Assembly (NCBI GenBank): GCA_944322875.1
Contig: CALUQI010000005.1
Location: forward strand, 1-38,168
Source of the DNA: Candidatus Gastranaerophilales bacterium
GTDB lineage: Bacteria; Cyanobacteriota; Vampirovibrionia; Gastranaerophilales; Gastranaerophilaceae
Length of the DNA: 38,168 bases
Direction: 5' to 3'
Shown piece by piece: positions 1-8,755 of the stretch; positions within the stretch are counted from its first letter, which is position 1, and every line of letters begins with the position of its first letter. The notes below the pieces were generated by a model. The model searched no databases and was not told where the DNA came from. It was given only the letters and a program-made list of their open reading frames with translations. A program made the position numbers and the translations under genes.

Positions 1-1
1 A

Positions 2-1510
2 CTGGTTGCCGCGATTATTTTGGTAATAATCTTAATCGCCGTGCTGATAATTCAGCAAAACAAGGTCAAAAGTGTATTGCAAAGTACACAAAAGGATCGA
101 TTAGATTTAGAGGAAAAAGAGAAACTTCTGTTAAAGGAAGCAAGAATCAAAGCAATTGAAGAAATACAGGAGGACAGAGACAGGCTTAACGAAGAAGAAA
201 GAGAACGCAGACAAGAACTTAACCGTTTGGAACAAAAATTGGTAAAACGAGAGGATATGCTTGAAGATAAAATTCAGGAATATACCGAAAAAGATATCCA
301 GTTACAAAAGAAACTAGATGAGCTGTTAGAGAAAGAGGATTATCTGGCAGAAATCGTTCAGAAGCAAACAACCGAGTTAGAGAGGATTGCCGGCATGTCT
401 GCAGAGGAAGCCAAAAACATGTTACTGGAACAATTAAAACACGATTTAGCTCAAGAACAAATGCAATTGATAAGAGAAAACGAAGCAAAAATAAAAGAAT
501 CGGCATTAGAGAAATCAAAAGAGATTTTGTCAGTGACAATGCAGCGTTGTATGATAGAACAAGTTGTAGAAACAACGGTTTCAGTTGTGGCATTACCCAG
601 TGATGAAATGAAAGGACGTATAATAGGTCGAGAAGGTCGTAATATAAGAGCATTAGAGACATTGACAGGTGTTGATTTAATTATTGATGATACTCCAGAA
701 GCTGTTGTATTATCGAGTTTTGATCCAGTGAGACGTGAAATTGCAAAACTTGCACTAGAAAAGCTTATAGTGGATGGTCGTATTCACCCGGTTCGCATAG
801 AGGAAATGGTAGAAAAAGCCAGAGAAGAAATAGAAAAAAAGATATGGACGGAAGGCGAAAATGCGGCATTTGAAATGGGTGTTATGGGCTTAAACAAAGA
901 GTTGATAAAGACCCTTGGACGTTTATATTACAGAACGAGTTACGGACAAAATGTACTGAAACATTCACTTGAAGTAGGTCATATTGCAGGGATGTTAGCA
1001 GCTGAGCTTGGGGCAAATGAGGTGGTCGCTAAGCGTGCCGGATTATTACATGATATTGGTAAGGCTGTTGATCAAACACAAGAAGGTACACATATACAAT
1101 TAGGTGTTGAATTAGCATCACGTTACGGGGAAAAACCGGAAATTATTCATGCAATTGAAGCGCATCATGATGATGTTGTTGCTAATACAATAGAAGCAGT
1201 ACTTGTAAAAATAGCGGATGCAATCTCTGCAGGCAGACCAGGTGCAAGACGTGATACTTTAGAAATTTATATCAAGCGACTTCAAAAAATTGAAGAAATT
1301 GTAAACAGTTATGATGGTATTAAACAATCTTTTGCAGTACAAGCCGGCCGAGAGGTAAGAATTATTGTTCAGGCAGAGATGTTTGATGATCTTGCGTCAC
1401 AGAAGCTCGCAAGAGATGTCGCAAAGCGTATTGAAGATGAACTGGATTATCCGGGACAAATTAGAGTTACTGTTGTCAGAGAATTCAGAACAACTGAAAT
1501 AGCAAAATAA
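2..1510 (+). CDS. rny: Ribonuclease Y (5'-truncated by window edge)
   Basis: Membrane-anchored endoribonuclease that initiates mRNA decay. The reading frame is open to the left edge (hydrophobic residues [17 protein letters not shown] precede the first possible internal start, a TTG at 20), so the true start lies outside the window. Visible order: N-terminal membrane segment, a long charged coiled coil (about residues 20-185), a KH domain with the motif [15 protein letters not shown] (DNA about 613-657), and an HD domain with [10 protein letters not shown] (about 1045-1075) that carries the metal-binding His-Asp. The C-terminus ([20 protein letters not shown]) matches the family end. At 502 visible residues it is nearly the family's usual 510-520. 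It is followed by a terminator-like hairpin and then ymdB, the same neighbour pair as in Bacillus. Identity is near certain. Confidence 0.97.
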   Translation: MVAAIILVIILIAVLIIQQNKVKSVLQSTQKDRLDLEEKEKLLLKEARIKAIEEIQEDRDRLNEEERERRQELNRLEQKLVKREDMLEDKIQEYTEKDIQLQKKLDELLEKEDYLAEIVQKQTTELERIAGMSAEEAKNMLLEQLKHDLAQEQMQLIRENEAKIKESALEKSKEILSVTMQRCMIEQVVETTVSVVALPSDEMKGRIIGREGRNIRALETLTGVDLIIDDTPEAVVLSSFDPVRREIAKLALEKLIVDGRIHPVRIEEMVEKAREEIEKKIWTEGENAAFEMGVMGLNKELIKTLGRLYYRTSYGQNVLKHSLEVGHIAGMLAAELGANEVVAKRAGLLHDIGKAVDQTQEGTHIQLGVELASRYGEKPEIIHAIEAHHDDVVANTIEAVLVKIADAISAGRPGARRDTLEIYIKRLQKIEEIVNSYDGIKQSFAVQAGREVRIIVQAEMFDDLASQKLARDVAKRIEDELDYPGQIRVTVVREFRTTEIAK

Positions 1511-1533
1511 GAGCAGGTTATACCTGCTCTTTT
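1511..1533 (+). terminator. Intrinsic terminator-like hairpin between rny and ymdB
   Basis: It starts on the base after the rny stop codon. An 8-bp perfect stem GAGCAGGT / ACCTGCTC (1511-1518 and 1522-1529) encloses a 3-nt loop and is followed by four T residues. The T tract is short and ymdB starts only 15 nt later with no clear new promoter, so partial termination or an mRNA processing/stabilising hairpin is as likely as full termination. Confidence 0.7.
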
Positions 1534-1548
1534 GTACGGGAAAATAAA

Positions 1549-2364
1549 ATGTCAGGTGATGATAAAAAAATAAAGGTAATATTTTTCGGAGATTTAGTAG
1601 GCAAGCCTGGGCGGCACGCTGTCAGGGACTTTTTGACTGTTAATAAAGAAAATTATGATTTTGTAATGGCTAATGTTGAAAATGCATCGCATGGTTTTGG
1701 CTTAACAGAGAAAAATTATAATGAATTAGTCAGTTACGGGATAGATTGCATGACATCGGGAAATCACATATGGGATAAACGTGATATATTTTCTTTTATT
1801 GAGTCAGCAGACAAACTTATTAGGCCAATTAATTATCCTGCAGGAACTAAGGGTGTAGGAAGTCGGATTTTTGATTGTGGCCAACATAAAATAGCTGTAT
1901 TGAATGTTTTAGGAAAGGTTTTCATAAATGCAGTAGATTTTCAATGGGATTTTGTTATTGAAGAAATCAAACGTTTAAAAGAGATTACACCTATTGTTCT
2001 GTTAGATTTTCATGCCGAAGCTACCGCAGAAAAAATTTGTTTTGCTCGTTACTGTTCAGAACTTGGAGTTAGTGCGTTTTTTGGAACACACACTCATGTA
2101 CAGACTTCGGATGAAGTTATAATAAATCATATGGGATATATAACTGATGCAGGTTTTTGCGGTGCCTCAGAAAGTGTAATAGGGATGGAGTATAAGACAT
2201 CTTTAGCAAGATTTGTTACGGGAATACCGGAACGTTATGAAGTTGCATTCGGTGAAAAGCTCCAAGTTAATGCCGTTGAAGTTGAAATTGAACCTTTTAC
2301 GGGACATACTGTTGTTATAAAAAGAATTTTGTACGCAAGAAATGAGGAAACAAATGAAGACTGA
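1549..2364 (+). CDS. ymdB: YmdB-family metallophosphoesterase (TIGR00282)
   Basis: Cytosolic dinuclear-metal phosphodiesterase. The characterised Bacillus YmdB hydrolyses 2',3'-cyclic nucleotides and works near RNase Y. Metal-binding motifs are in the family order: FFGDLVGKPGR at residues 12-22, NVENASHGFGLTE, GNHIWDKRDIF, LDFHAEATAEK and FGTHTHVQTSDE, followed by the late motif GMEYKTSLARF. The 271-residue length is typical. The ATG at 1549 has a modest GGG 8 nt upstream. It sits directly behind rny, and its last codons overlap the PHP gene by 11 nt, so translation is probably coupled. Confidence 0.93.
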   Translation: MSGDDKKIKVIFFGDLVGKPGRHAVRDFLTVNKENYDFVMANVENASHGFGLTEKNYNELVSYGIDCMTSGNHIWDKRDIFSFIESADKLIRPINYPAGTKGVGSRIFDCGQHKIAVLNVLGKVFINAVDFQWDFVIEEIKRLKEITPIVLLDFHAEATAEKICFARYCSELGVSAFFGTHTHVQTSDEVIINHMGYITDAGFCGASESVIGMEYKTSLARFVTGIPERYEVAFGEKLQVNAVEVEIEPFTGHTVVIKRILYARNEETNED

Positions 2365-3208
2365 CCTGCACGTCCATACATATTATTCTGATGGTGTGTT
2401 TTCGCCAGAAAAAATTGTTGATACGGCTATAGATGTCGGACTTCAGGCTATCGCTATAACTGACCACGACAATGTTCTTGCATATGATGTCGCAAAAAAA
2501 TATCTAAAAGAAAAAGATATTGAAAACAAGCTTGAAATAATTCGCGGAATAGAAGTTAATACACTATATAAGAATTATGAAGTGCATATATTAGGATATT
2601 TTATGAATCCTGACAATTCGGATTTTCAGGCGATGCTCAAGCAGCAACAGCAGGCAAGAATAAAACAAACAAAAGAAATAATTACACTTTTGGCAAAAAG
2701 AGAAGGCATAAAAGTTAAGTTTGATGATATAAAAAAGCTGGTTGCGGAAGGAGGCAGTATAGGTCGTCCGCATATTGCAAAGGCTATAACAAATGCCGGT
2801 GGAACAACCAATATAATGGATGCTTATGCAAAATATATTCACGAGGATTCTCCGGTTTATGTGCAGAGAAAGACGGTATCACCTCAAGATGCTGTTGAAA
2901 TAATATATGATGCAGGAGGTATTCCTGTAATTGCTCATCCGCATGATTTGGATATAGCAGAGTCGTTAATAAAAGAACTTATGAATTATGGATTAAGAGG
3001 AATAGAGGCTTACCACAGGAAACATTCTCCTGCTTGTGTTGAATATTTTTCTTCAATGGCGGAAGAGTTAGGTCTAATAGTCACCGGAGGATCCGATTTT
3101 CACACTCCTAATATTATGAATGGACAGATAATTCTAGGGAAAAATTTTGTTCCTGAATGGGTGTATGATAAACTTCTAAAAGAAAAAAAACTTATTGATA
3201 TGGCTTGA
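2354..3208 (+). CDS. PHP-domain phosphoesterase (RNase AM / TrpH-YciV type)
   Basis: PHP-family metal-dependent phosphoesterase. Close relatives (YciV/RnaM, 3',5'-nucleoside bisphosphate phosphatases) degrade nucleoside bisphosphates or short RNA 5' ends. Metal-ligand motifs: DLHVHTYYSDG near the N-terminus, ITDHDN, RGIEVNT, IGRPHIAKAI, IAHPHD and GGSDFHTP. I chose the ATG at 2354 (protein begins MKTDLHVHT) because GAGG at 2344-2347 is correctly spaced; an in-frame ATG at 2342 would lack a ribosome site and lengthen the ymdB overlap. The substrate cannot be settled from sequence alone, but the company of RNase Y and YmdB favours RNA/nucleotide turnover. Confidence 0.88.
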   Translation: MKTDLHVHTYYSDGVFSPEKIVDTAIDVGLQAIAITDHDNVLAYDVAKKYLKEKDIENKLEIIRGIEVNTLYKNYEVHILGYFMNPDNSDFQAMLKQQQQARIKQTKEIITLLAKREGIKVKFDDIKKLVAEGGSIGRPHIAKAITNAGGTTNIMDAYAKYIHEDSPVYVQRKTVSPQDAVEIIYDAGGIPVIAHPHDLDIAESLIKELMNYGLRGIEAYHRKHSPACVEYFSSMAEELGLIVTGGSDFHTPNIMNGQIILGKNFVPEWVYDKLLKEKKLIDMA

Positions 3209-3210
3209 TT

Positions 3211-3855
3211 ATGAGTAAAAAGAATTTCTGGAAAATTGAATATTCTGTAACGCTGTTTATACTTATTGGAATATTAATGTTTTTGATTCCAATGAAATTT
3301 GAGAATTATTATCAGGCAGGTTTAATATCTGCGTGGAACGAGAGATATGATGAAGTATCTTATATGTTTACAGTTATAAATGCGCAAAAAAATGATGAAA
3401 TACTCAAGAGTTTTTCAAATACGGCAGACAGTCAATTACGAGAGAAGTTATTGATGCAGTTGGTAAAACCTTATTTACGATTACAAATCAGCGAAAAAAT
3501 TCCGAAACGGTACTATCCGAAGTATATGAACGGTGATAAAGTCTTGGAAAATGATGAATATAATTTTAAAGATATGTATTTTTCAGAAAATTGCATGCAA
3601 ATTGTTGGCATAAAGGATATAGAAAGAGAGGATGAGAATTCCCCTTGGTTTATGATGATGTTTGATGTAAACGGGGTTTTACCTCCAAATACTTGGGGAA
3701 AAGATATTTACGGGATTTATATATATAATGAAGGAAAGATTAAACCCTTCGGTTATGATAAAACTCAAGAGGATGCATCACTGGATTGCTCAGAAATCGG
3801 AAGTGGAATAAGTTGTTCATATTATTACAGAATAGGTGGTGGATTCAGTGATTAA
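3211..3855 (+). CDS. Membrane-anchored protein with pilin-like C-terminal region
   Basis: Function not recognised. The protein (214 residues) has one N-terminal transmembrane helix (about residues 10-28, TLFILIGILMFLIP) with a short positive cytoplasmic start (MSKKNFWK), then a soluble domain. The C-terminal third reads FDVNGVLPPNTWGKDIYGIY ... KPFG ... DCSEIGSGISC, which resembles the late beta-region of type II pseudopilin/type IV pilin-like proteins in this kind of genome ('D-NG-PN-WG-D' pattern). A canonical prepilin cleavage motif (G then FTLxE) is missing. ATG 3211 is preferred over the in-frame TTG at 3205. It starts 3 nt after the PHP gene and overlaps the LOG gene by 8 nt, so it belongs to the same operon. 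The pilin link is inference. Confidence 0.72.
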   Translation: MSKKNFWKIEYSVTLFILIGILMFLIPMKFENYYQAGLISAWNERYDEVSYMFTVINAQKNDEILKSFSNTADSQLREKLLMQLVKPYLRLQISEKIPKRYYPKYMNGDKVLENDEYNFKDMYFSENCMQIVGIKDIEREDENSPWFMMMFDVNGVLPPNTWGKDIYGIYIYNEGKIKPFGYDKTQEDASLDCSEIGSGISCSYYYRIGGGFSD

Positions 3856-4435
3856 ACGAATATGTTTGTTTGCATCATCATCAAATTATTTAGAATCATC
3901 CTATTACAGTTCGGCTGCGGAATTAGGTCGTCTAATAGGTTTGGGTGGATATGATCTGGTTTATGGCGGAAGTAATTTAGGTTTAATGTGGGCTTGTGCT
4001 TCAGAAGCTAAAGCCAATGGTGCGAAAATTACAGGAGTGATGCCTGAGAAACTTCAAAATTTGGGAGTGAACACCAATGGCTGTGATGAATTTTATGTTA
4101 CCGTTGGTATGAGAGAACGCAAAGCTAAGATTGATAGTATCTCAGATGCTGTGGTAGCGCTGGCAGGTGGATTCGGGACTCTTGAAGAATTATCGGAAAT
4201 GATTGTCCAAAAACAGCTTGGTTACAATAAAAAACCTATTGTTCTTCTTAATACAAACGGATTTTATAATAAGTTAAATGAGTTTTTTGAAGAAGTTATT
4301 AATCAGAAATTTGCTAATAAAAATGTTAGAAATCTATATTATCTTGCCGATTCACCGCAAGATGTTATGGATTATCTGAGAAATTATAAGCCATCTGAAC
4401 TTAACGTAGATAAAAACGCAATTTATGCAAGGTAG
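3848..4435 (+). CDS. LOG-family nucleotide phosphoribohydrolase (TIGR00730)
   Basis: LOG-type Rossmann enzyme; relatives release a free base and ribose 5-phosphate from nucleoside 5'-monophosphates (cytokinin-activating 'Lonely Guy' proteins and bacterial PpnN-like enzymes). Signature motifs: ICLFASSS near the start, DLVYGGSNLGLMWA, GVMPEKL, MRERKAKI and AGGFGTLEELSE. The last corresponds to the PGGxGTxxE catalytic motif, with Pro replaced by Ala. I prefer GTG 3848 (protein MIKRICLF), 8 nt after AGGTGG (3834-3839); a GTG at 3836 is the alternative. About 195 residues, normal for the family. Last gene of the rny operon. Confidence 0.88.
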   Translation: MIKRICLFASSSNYLESSYYSSAAELGRLIGLGGYDLVYGGSNLGLMWACASEAKANGAKITGVMPEKLQNLGVNTNGCDEFYVTVGMRERKAKIDSISDAVVALAGGFGTLEELSEMIVQKQLGYNKKPIVLLNTNGFYNKLNEFFEEVINQKFANKNVRNLYYLADSPQDVMDYLRNYKPSELNVDKNAIYAR

Positions 4436-4541
4436 ATTCTGTTCAAAATCCCAGTACGATTGTCAGCTAAAGTTTCCGATTGAAATTGGTAAATGTCAAG
4501 AAGTTGTAAAATCCAGATATTGTTTAACTTTTTAATTTTCG

Positions 4542-4550
4542 TGCTATAAT
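4542..4550 (+). promoter_or_regulatory. Extended -10 promoter of gatB
   Basis: TGCTATAAT is a perfect extended -10 (TGnTATAAT); the best -35-like match, TTGTTT at 4520-4525, has a long 19-nt spacer. The predicted transcript starts near 4557, giving a leader of about 17 nt with a strong AAGGAG at 4562-4567 before the ATG at 4574. Confidence 0.65.
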
Positions 4551-4573
4551 TATCATACAGTAAGGAGAAAGTA

Positions 4574-6016
4574 ATGGAAAATTTGAGAGATAAATATGAG
4601 GTAGTAATAGGTTTAGAGGTGCACGCACAGCTAAAAACAAAATCAAAGATTTTTGCGCCGGATGGTTGTGAATTCGGAAAGGAACAAAATACAGAGGTAA
4701 GTCCGATAACCTTGGGAATGCCGGGTGTTTTACCTGTATTAAACAAGGAAGCTGTTAATATGGGTATATTGACAGGACTTGCATTAAATTGTGAAATTCC
4801 GTCGCGTTGCAAATTTGATAGAAAACAGTATTTTTATCCGGATTTACCAAAAGGATATCAAATCTCTCAATATGATGAACCTATATGCGTAAATGGCTAC
4901 ATCGATATAAACGGAAAAAGGATAGGTATTACAAGGGCACATTTAGAAGAAGATGCGGGTAAATTAGTTCATGCAGGTTCTGACGGACTTGCAGGTTCGA
5001 GTTACTCTCTTGTGGATTTGAACCGTGCCGGAACTCCCCTTTTGGAAATTGTTTCAGAACCCGATATGAGAAGCTCGGAAGAAGCAAGAGCTTATATGGA
5101 AGAGTTAAGAAATATTGTTAGATATATTGGTGTTTGTGACGGAAACCTTGAAGAAGGATCTATGAGATGTGACGCCAATATCTCAATAATGCCAAAGGGC
5201 TCAAAAGAATTCGGAACCAGAGCAGAAATAAAGAATGTTAACAGTTTTTCAGCATTGCAGCGTGCTATTGAGTACGAAATAGACAGGCAAATTGAAATTG
5301 TTGAAGAAGGGGGCAAAGTCGTTCAAGAAACCAGATTATGGGATGATAATTCAAGAGAAACTCGTTCTATGAGAGGTAAAGAAGATGCCCACGATTACAG
5401 ATATTTCCCGGAACCGGATTTAATGCCTTTGGAAATTTCAAGAGAATGGGTAGAAGATATCAGATCAAAGATGCCGGAACTTCCTTCTGCAAAACGTCAG
5501 CGTTATATGAGTTTAGGTTTAAGTGAATATGATGCAAATGTTATTGTTGAGCAAATGGGTCTGGCACTGTTCTTTGATGAAGTGTTAAAACTCGGTGCAA
5601 CTCCGAAAATAGCCGTAAACTTTATTATGGGTGAAATCGCTGCATATTTAAAAGATCAAAAAATTGAGATTACAGATACTCATTTGACCCCGGACAATCT
5701 TGCAGAATTAATAGAATTGATTGAAAAAAATACAATTTCAAATAATATTGGTAAGCAAATAATTTTTGATATGCTGAAAGAAGGGAAAAGGGCTTCTAAA
5801 ATAGTTGAAGAAAAGGGATTGAGCCAAATTACCGATGAAAGTGCTATAAAAGAAATAGTTCAAAAAGTTGTCGATTCAAATCCAAATCAAGTTACTGCTT
5901 ATAAAGGTGGAAAAGTTCAGTTATTAGGTTTCTTTGTCGGTCAGGTTATGAAAGAAACCAAGGGCAGAGCGAATCCGAAGACGGTTAATGATTTGTTAAA
6001 GGAAATTTTAGGATAG
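4574..6016 (+). CDS. gatB: Asp-tRNA(Asn)/Glu-tRNA(Gln) amidotransferase subunit B
   Basis: GatB binds the misacylated tRNA and activates the side-chain carboxylate in the GatCAB complex, which makes Gln-tRNA(Gln) and/or Asn-tRNA(Asn). The whole family pattern is present: YEVVIGLEVHAQLKTKSKIF at the start, GMPGVLPVLN, the catalytic-core region KFDRKQYFYPDLPKGYQISQ, HLEEDAGK, LVDLNRAGTPLLEIVSEPD, MRCDANISI, the pocket FGTRAEIKNVNS, and a C-terminal helical YqeY-like tail ending RANPKTVNDLLKEIL. At 480 residues it is full length. GatA and GatC are not in the window. It has its own promoter and a strong AAGGAG Shine-Dalgarno. Confidence 0.98.
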   Translation: MENLRDKYEVVIGLEVHAQLKTKSKIFAPDGCEFGKEQNTEVSPITLGMPGVLPVLNKEAVNMGILTGLALNCEIPSRCKFDRKQYFYPDLPKGYQISQYDEPICVNGYIDINGKRIGITRAHLEEDAGKLVHAGSDGLAGSSYSLVDLNRAGTPLLEIVSEPDMRSSEEARAYMEELRNIVRYIGVCDGNLEEGSMRCDANISIMPKGSKEFGTRAEIKNVNSFSALQRAIEYEIDRQIEIVEEGGKVVQETRLWDDNSRETRSMRGKEDAHDYRYFPEPDLMPLEISREWVEDIRSKMPELPSAKRQRYMSLGLSEYDANVIVEQMGLALFFDEVLKLGATPKIAVNFIMGEIAAYLKDQKIEITDTHLTPDNLAELIELIEKNTISNNIGKQIIFDMLKEGKRASKIVEEKGLSQITDESAIKEIVQKVVDSNPNQVTAYKGGKVQLLGFFVGQVMKETKGRANPKTVNDLLKEILG

Positions 6017-6037
6017 TTTTATCTGCGGCAGGTTACT

Positions 6038-7090
6038 ATGTTTAGAAAACAACAGAGTAGTATGGAATGTGAAATTCTTGAACAATCAAGGATTTTGGAA
6101 CATCTTATCAATACATATCTTACTGAAAGTGAAAGTATATCTATTGATGTGCCTCAAGGTATTGAGCAGGTTGTTTTTGTAGCAAGCGGTTCTTCATATC
6201 ATTGTGCACGCTATGGTGCTGATATTTTTGGGAAAATGGCAGCTATAGAAGCTAGGGCAATATATTCCAGTGAGTTTTTGCTGAAACCTGTCATTCCTCA
6301 CGCCGATAATATGCTTTATATTTTTATAACGCAATCAGGCGAAACTTCTGATACAAATAAGGCCTTGATAAAATCAAAAGAATTCGGCGTAAGAACTCTT
6401 TGTATTACTAATAAAGAGGATTCCACAATATGGAATGCATCCGATTATAAAATCTCTTGTCATGCCGGTGAAGAAAGAAGTATAGCAGCTACAAAATCTT
6501 TAACTTCCCAAATGATGTGTGTTACTCTTTTGGCTGTCAAGTTTGCTCAATTAAAAGGAGTGGATGTCAGTGAGTTTGTTAATGAACTTATATCGGTGCC
6601 CAGATATATTGAAGAAACATACAAGCTTAGACCTAAAATTAAGATGCTTGGCAGATTTGTTTCAAAATACAAAAATATTATAGTATGTGCCGATGGGATT
6701 TCATATGCTTTGGCCAAAGAAGCTGCATTGAAAATTAAAGAGACATCTTATATTAACGTTACTTCAAGTATTTTGGGTGAATTTATGCATGGACATGTTG
6801 CTGTGTTAAATAATAAAGCAGTTCTGATATATATTTTGGCAGATGATTTGACTTACACAGCAACAAAAAATCTTAATAAAATAAAGGATGATTATAATCC
6901 TCCCATTTGCATTATTGGAAATAAGAATGTAAAGATAAAATCAACATTCAATGTTAATATCGATTGCGAGAGTGCAATGGTAAAATACTTTTGTGATGTT
7001 GTTATTATACAACTTTTGGCACTTGAAATAGCACTAAAACTTCATAGAAATGTGGATAAGCCGCATGGTCTGAATAAAGTTGTAAAATGA
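6038..7090 (+). CDS. Double-SIS sugar-phosphate isomerase, GlmS isomerase half without glutaminase
   Basis: Two SIS domains (about residues 35-165 and 195-340) homologous to the isomerase half of GlmS. Visible: VASGSSYHCARYG, ITQSGETSDT (residues 97-106, sugar-phosphate loop), RSIAATKSLTSQ, KIKETSYI, GEFMHGHVAV and the C-terminal DKPHGLNKVVK. These keep the counterparts of GlmS catalytic Lys485/Glu488, His504 and Lys603. The N-terminal glutaminase (Cys1) domain is absent: the protein starts at the isomerase linker and is 350 residues, against about 600 for GlmS. It could work as an ammonia-dependent glucosamine-6-phosphate enzyme or a fructosamine-6-phosphate deglycase-like enzyme. It lies 21 nt after gatB and converges on pheS. 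Confidence 0.85.
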   Translation: MFRKQQSSMECEILEQSRILEHLINTYLTESESISIDVPQGIEQVVFVASGSSYHCARYGADIFGKMAAIEARAIYSSEFLLKPVIPHADNMLYIFITQSGETSDTNKALIKSKEFGVRTLCITNKEDSTIWNASDYKISCHAGEERSIAATKSLTSQMMCVTLLAVKFAQLKGVDVSEFVNELISVPRYIEETYKLRPKIKMLGRFVSKYKNIIVCADGISYALAKEAALKIKETSYINVTSSILGEFMHGHVAVLNNKAVLIYILADDLTYTATKNLNKIKDDYNPPICIIGNKNVKIKSTFNVNIDCESAMVKYFCDVVIIQLLALEIALKLHRNVDKPHGLNKVVK

Positions 7091-7101
7091 CGATTATAGT
7101 T

Positions 7102-8139
7102 TTATTTGAATTGCTCCAAAAATCTCACATCGTTATTAAAGAATAATCTTATATCATCGATGGCATATTTAAGCATAGCAAGTCTTTCGACTCCCATTCC
7201 AAAAGCAAATCCGGAATATACATCAGGATCTATTCCAACACCCTTAAGTACGTTCGGATCAACCATACCCGCACCTAAGATTTCCAACCACCCTGTTCCG
7301 GAACATGTTCTGCAACCCTTACCATCGCACATTATACATTGCACATCTATTTCCGCCGATGGCTCCGTAAAAGGGAAAAAACTGCTTCTAAATCTTGTAG
7401 GACGACTTGATCCAAAATACAATCTTATAAATTCGTTTAAAACTCCTTTTAAATCACCAAATGTGATGTTTTTATCTACGTAAAGTCCTTCAATTTGATG
7501 GAAAAAATTGTTCTTACGCGCATTTATATTTTCATTTCGGTAAACCCTTCCTGGGGAAACAACTCGAATTGGAGGTTTTTTATTTTCCATAACATGAATC
7601 TGTGCACCAGATGTTTGGCTTCTTAATAAAACATTAGGTGCAATTTTCGTGTAAAATGTATCTTGCATATCTCGTGCCGGATGATCTTGTGGTACGTTCA
7701 ACATATCAAAATTGTAGTACTCTGTTTCTACTTCAGGTGAATTCTCATCAATAACAACCGAAAATCCTAAGTTCTGAAAAATAGATACAATTTCATTTGT
7801 TGTTGAAGTTAATGGATGGATATGCCCTTGTGGTACGTATTTCCCGGGTAAAGTTATGTCAAGTTTTTCTCCCTGTAATTTAATATCTAATTCTTTTTTA
7901 TAAAATTCATCATGTTTACTTTTTATAGTTGATTCAAGTTTTTGAGTAATTTCGTTTGCTAAAGCACCAATTATTTTTCGATCTTGTTCCGGGAGATCTT
8001 TCAATCCTTTTTTAATTTCATTAAATTCTCCTTTTCGACTTAGGTATTTTGCTCGAATGTCGTCTAAATCATTAATTGAAGATGCCTTTGTAAGATCGTT
8101 TTTTGCATTTTCGTAAATGTTTTCTAATTGAGTTTTCAT
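7102..8139 (-). CDS. pheS: Phenylalanine-tRNA ligase alpha subunit
   Basis: Class II aminoacyl-tRNA synthetase subunit that forms Phe-tRNA(Phe) with PheT (not in the window). N-terminal coiled-coil tRNA-binding arm (about residues 1-85), then the catalytic core: HIHPLTSTTNEIVSIF, LLRSQTSGAQIH, motif 2 RVYRNENINARKNNFFHQIE, a two-CxxC segment (CIMCDGKGCRTC), and motif 3 GFAFGMGVERLAMLKY near the C-terminus. 345 residues, normal. GAGGG precedes the ATG at 8139. It lies 10 nt after the upstream metallo-hydrolase gene in a kdsA-led operon, and its end is only 11 nt from the convergent SIS gene with no hairpin between them. pheT does not follow, unlike in many bacteria. Confidence 0.98.
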   Translation of the reverse strand: MKTQLENIYENAKNDLTKASSINDLDDIRAKYLSRKGEFNEIKKGLKDLPEQDRKIIGALANEITQKLESTIKSKHDEFYKKELDIKLQGEKLDITLPGKYVPQGHIHPLTSTTNEIVSIFQNLGFSVVIDENSPEVETEYYNFDMLNVPQDHPARDMQDTFYTKIAPNVLLRSQTSGAQIHVMENKKPPIRVVSPGRVYRNENINARKNNFFHQIEGLYVDKNITFGDLKGVLNEFIRLYFGSSRPTRFRSSFFPFTEPSAEIDVQCIMCDGKGCRTCSGTGWLEILGAGMVDPNVLKGVGIDPDVYSGFAFGMGVERLAMLKYAIDDIRLFFNNDVRFLEQFK

Positions 8140-8149
8140 ATATTCCCTC

Positions 8150-8755
8150 TTAAATTATCTCATTGTACTTTTTTTCATAACCAATGGTTGTTTTAGGTCC
8201 GTGCCCCGGATAAACAATGGTGTTTTCATCTAAATTGAAGAGATTGTTTTTGATGCTGTCAGAAAGCTTTTGAAAATTACCTCCGGGCAAATCGCATCGT
8301 CCTACACTACCTTTAAATAAGGTGTCTCCTGAAAATAGGTTACCATTAACAAAATAACAAACGCTGCCTTGGGTGTGACCCGGTGTTGAAATTATTTTTA
8401 TTGTGGTATTTCCAAAATTGATAGTGTCACCGTTATTTATAAATCCGTCAGCTTTTGGAGTCTCAACGTTTTGAACTCCGAATGTACGCATGATATCCGC
8501 TGATTCATTCATTCTTTGAATATCTTCCTTATCAATTAATACCTTTGCTCCTGTTTTGGCTCGCATCTCATTAATGCCAAGTACATGATCAAAATGACCG
8601 TGTGTCAAAAGTATATATCGAAGATTTTTATTACTTATTGAATCCAAAATTTCTGGCTTAACTTCTGAACAATCAATAAGAATGGCTTCATCACCATCGG
8701 TTAGTAAATAATTGTTGGCATCAATAGGGCCTGCTGTAAAAGTAGTTATATTCAT
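8150..8755 (-). CDS. Metallo-beta-lactamase-fold hydrolase, glyoxalase II-like
   Basis: Small (201 residues) cytosolic MBL-fold hydrolase. Dizinc ligands in order: THGHFDH at about residues 51-57 (HxHxDH), PGHTQGS (third His), SGDTLF (bridging Asp) and YPGHGPKT (last His). This is the glyoxalase II / YcbL-type thioester hydrolase pattern without the extra C-terminal substrate domain of full glyoxalase II. The ATG overlaps the kdsA stop by 4 nt (ATGA), so translation is probably coupled; there is no separate Shine-Dalgarno. The physiological substrate is unknown. Confidence 0.9.
   Translation of the reverse strand: MNITTFTAGPIDANNYLLTDGDEAILIDCSEVKPEILDSISNKNLRYILLTHGHFDHVLGINEMRAKTGAKVLIDKEDIQRMNESADIMRTFGVQNVETPKADGFINNGDTINFGNTTIKIISTPGHTQGSVCYFVNGNLFSGDTLFKGSVGRCDLPGGNFQKLSDSIKNNLFNLDENTIVYPGHGPKTTIGYEKKYNEII

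Noticed and set aside
219-662. 147-codon minus-strand ORF inside rny
   Set aside because: Shadow of the coiled-coil coding region. It has no initiation signal, and rny is strongly conserved in the other frame.
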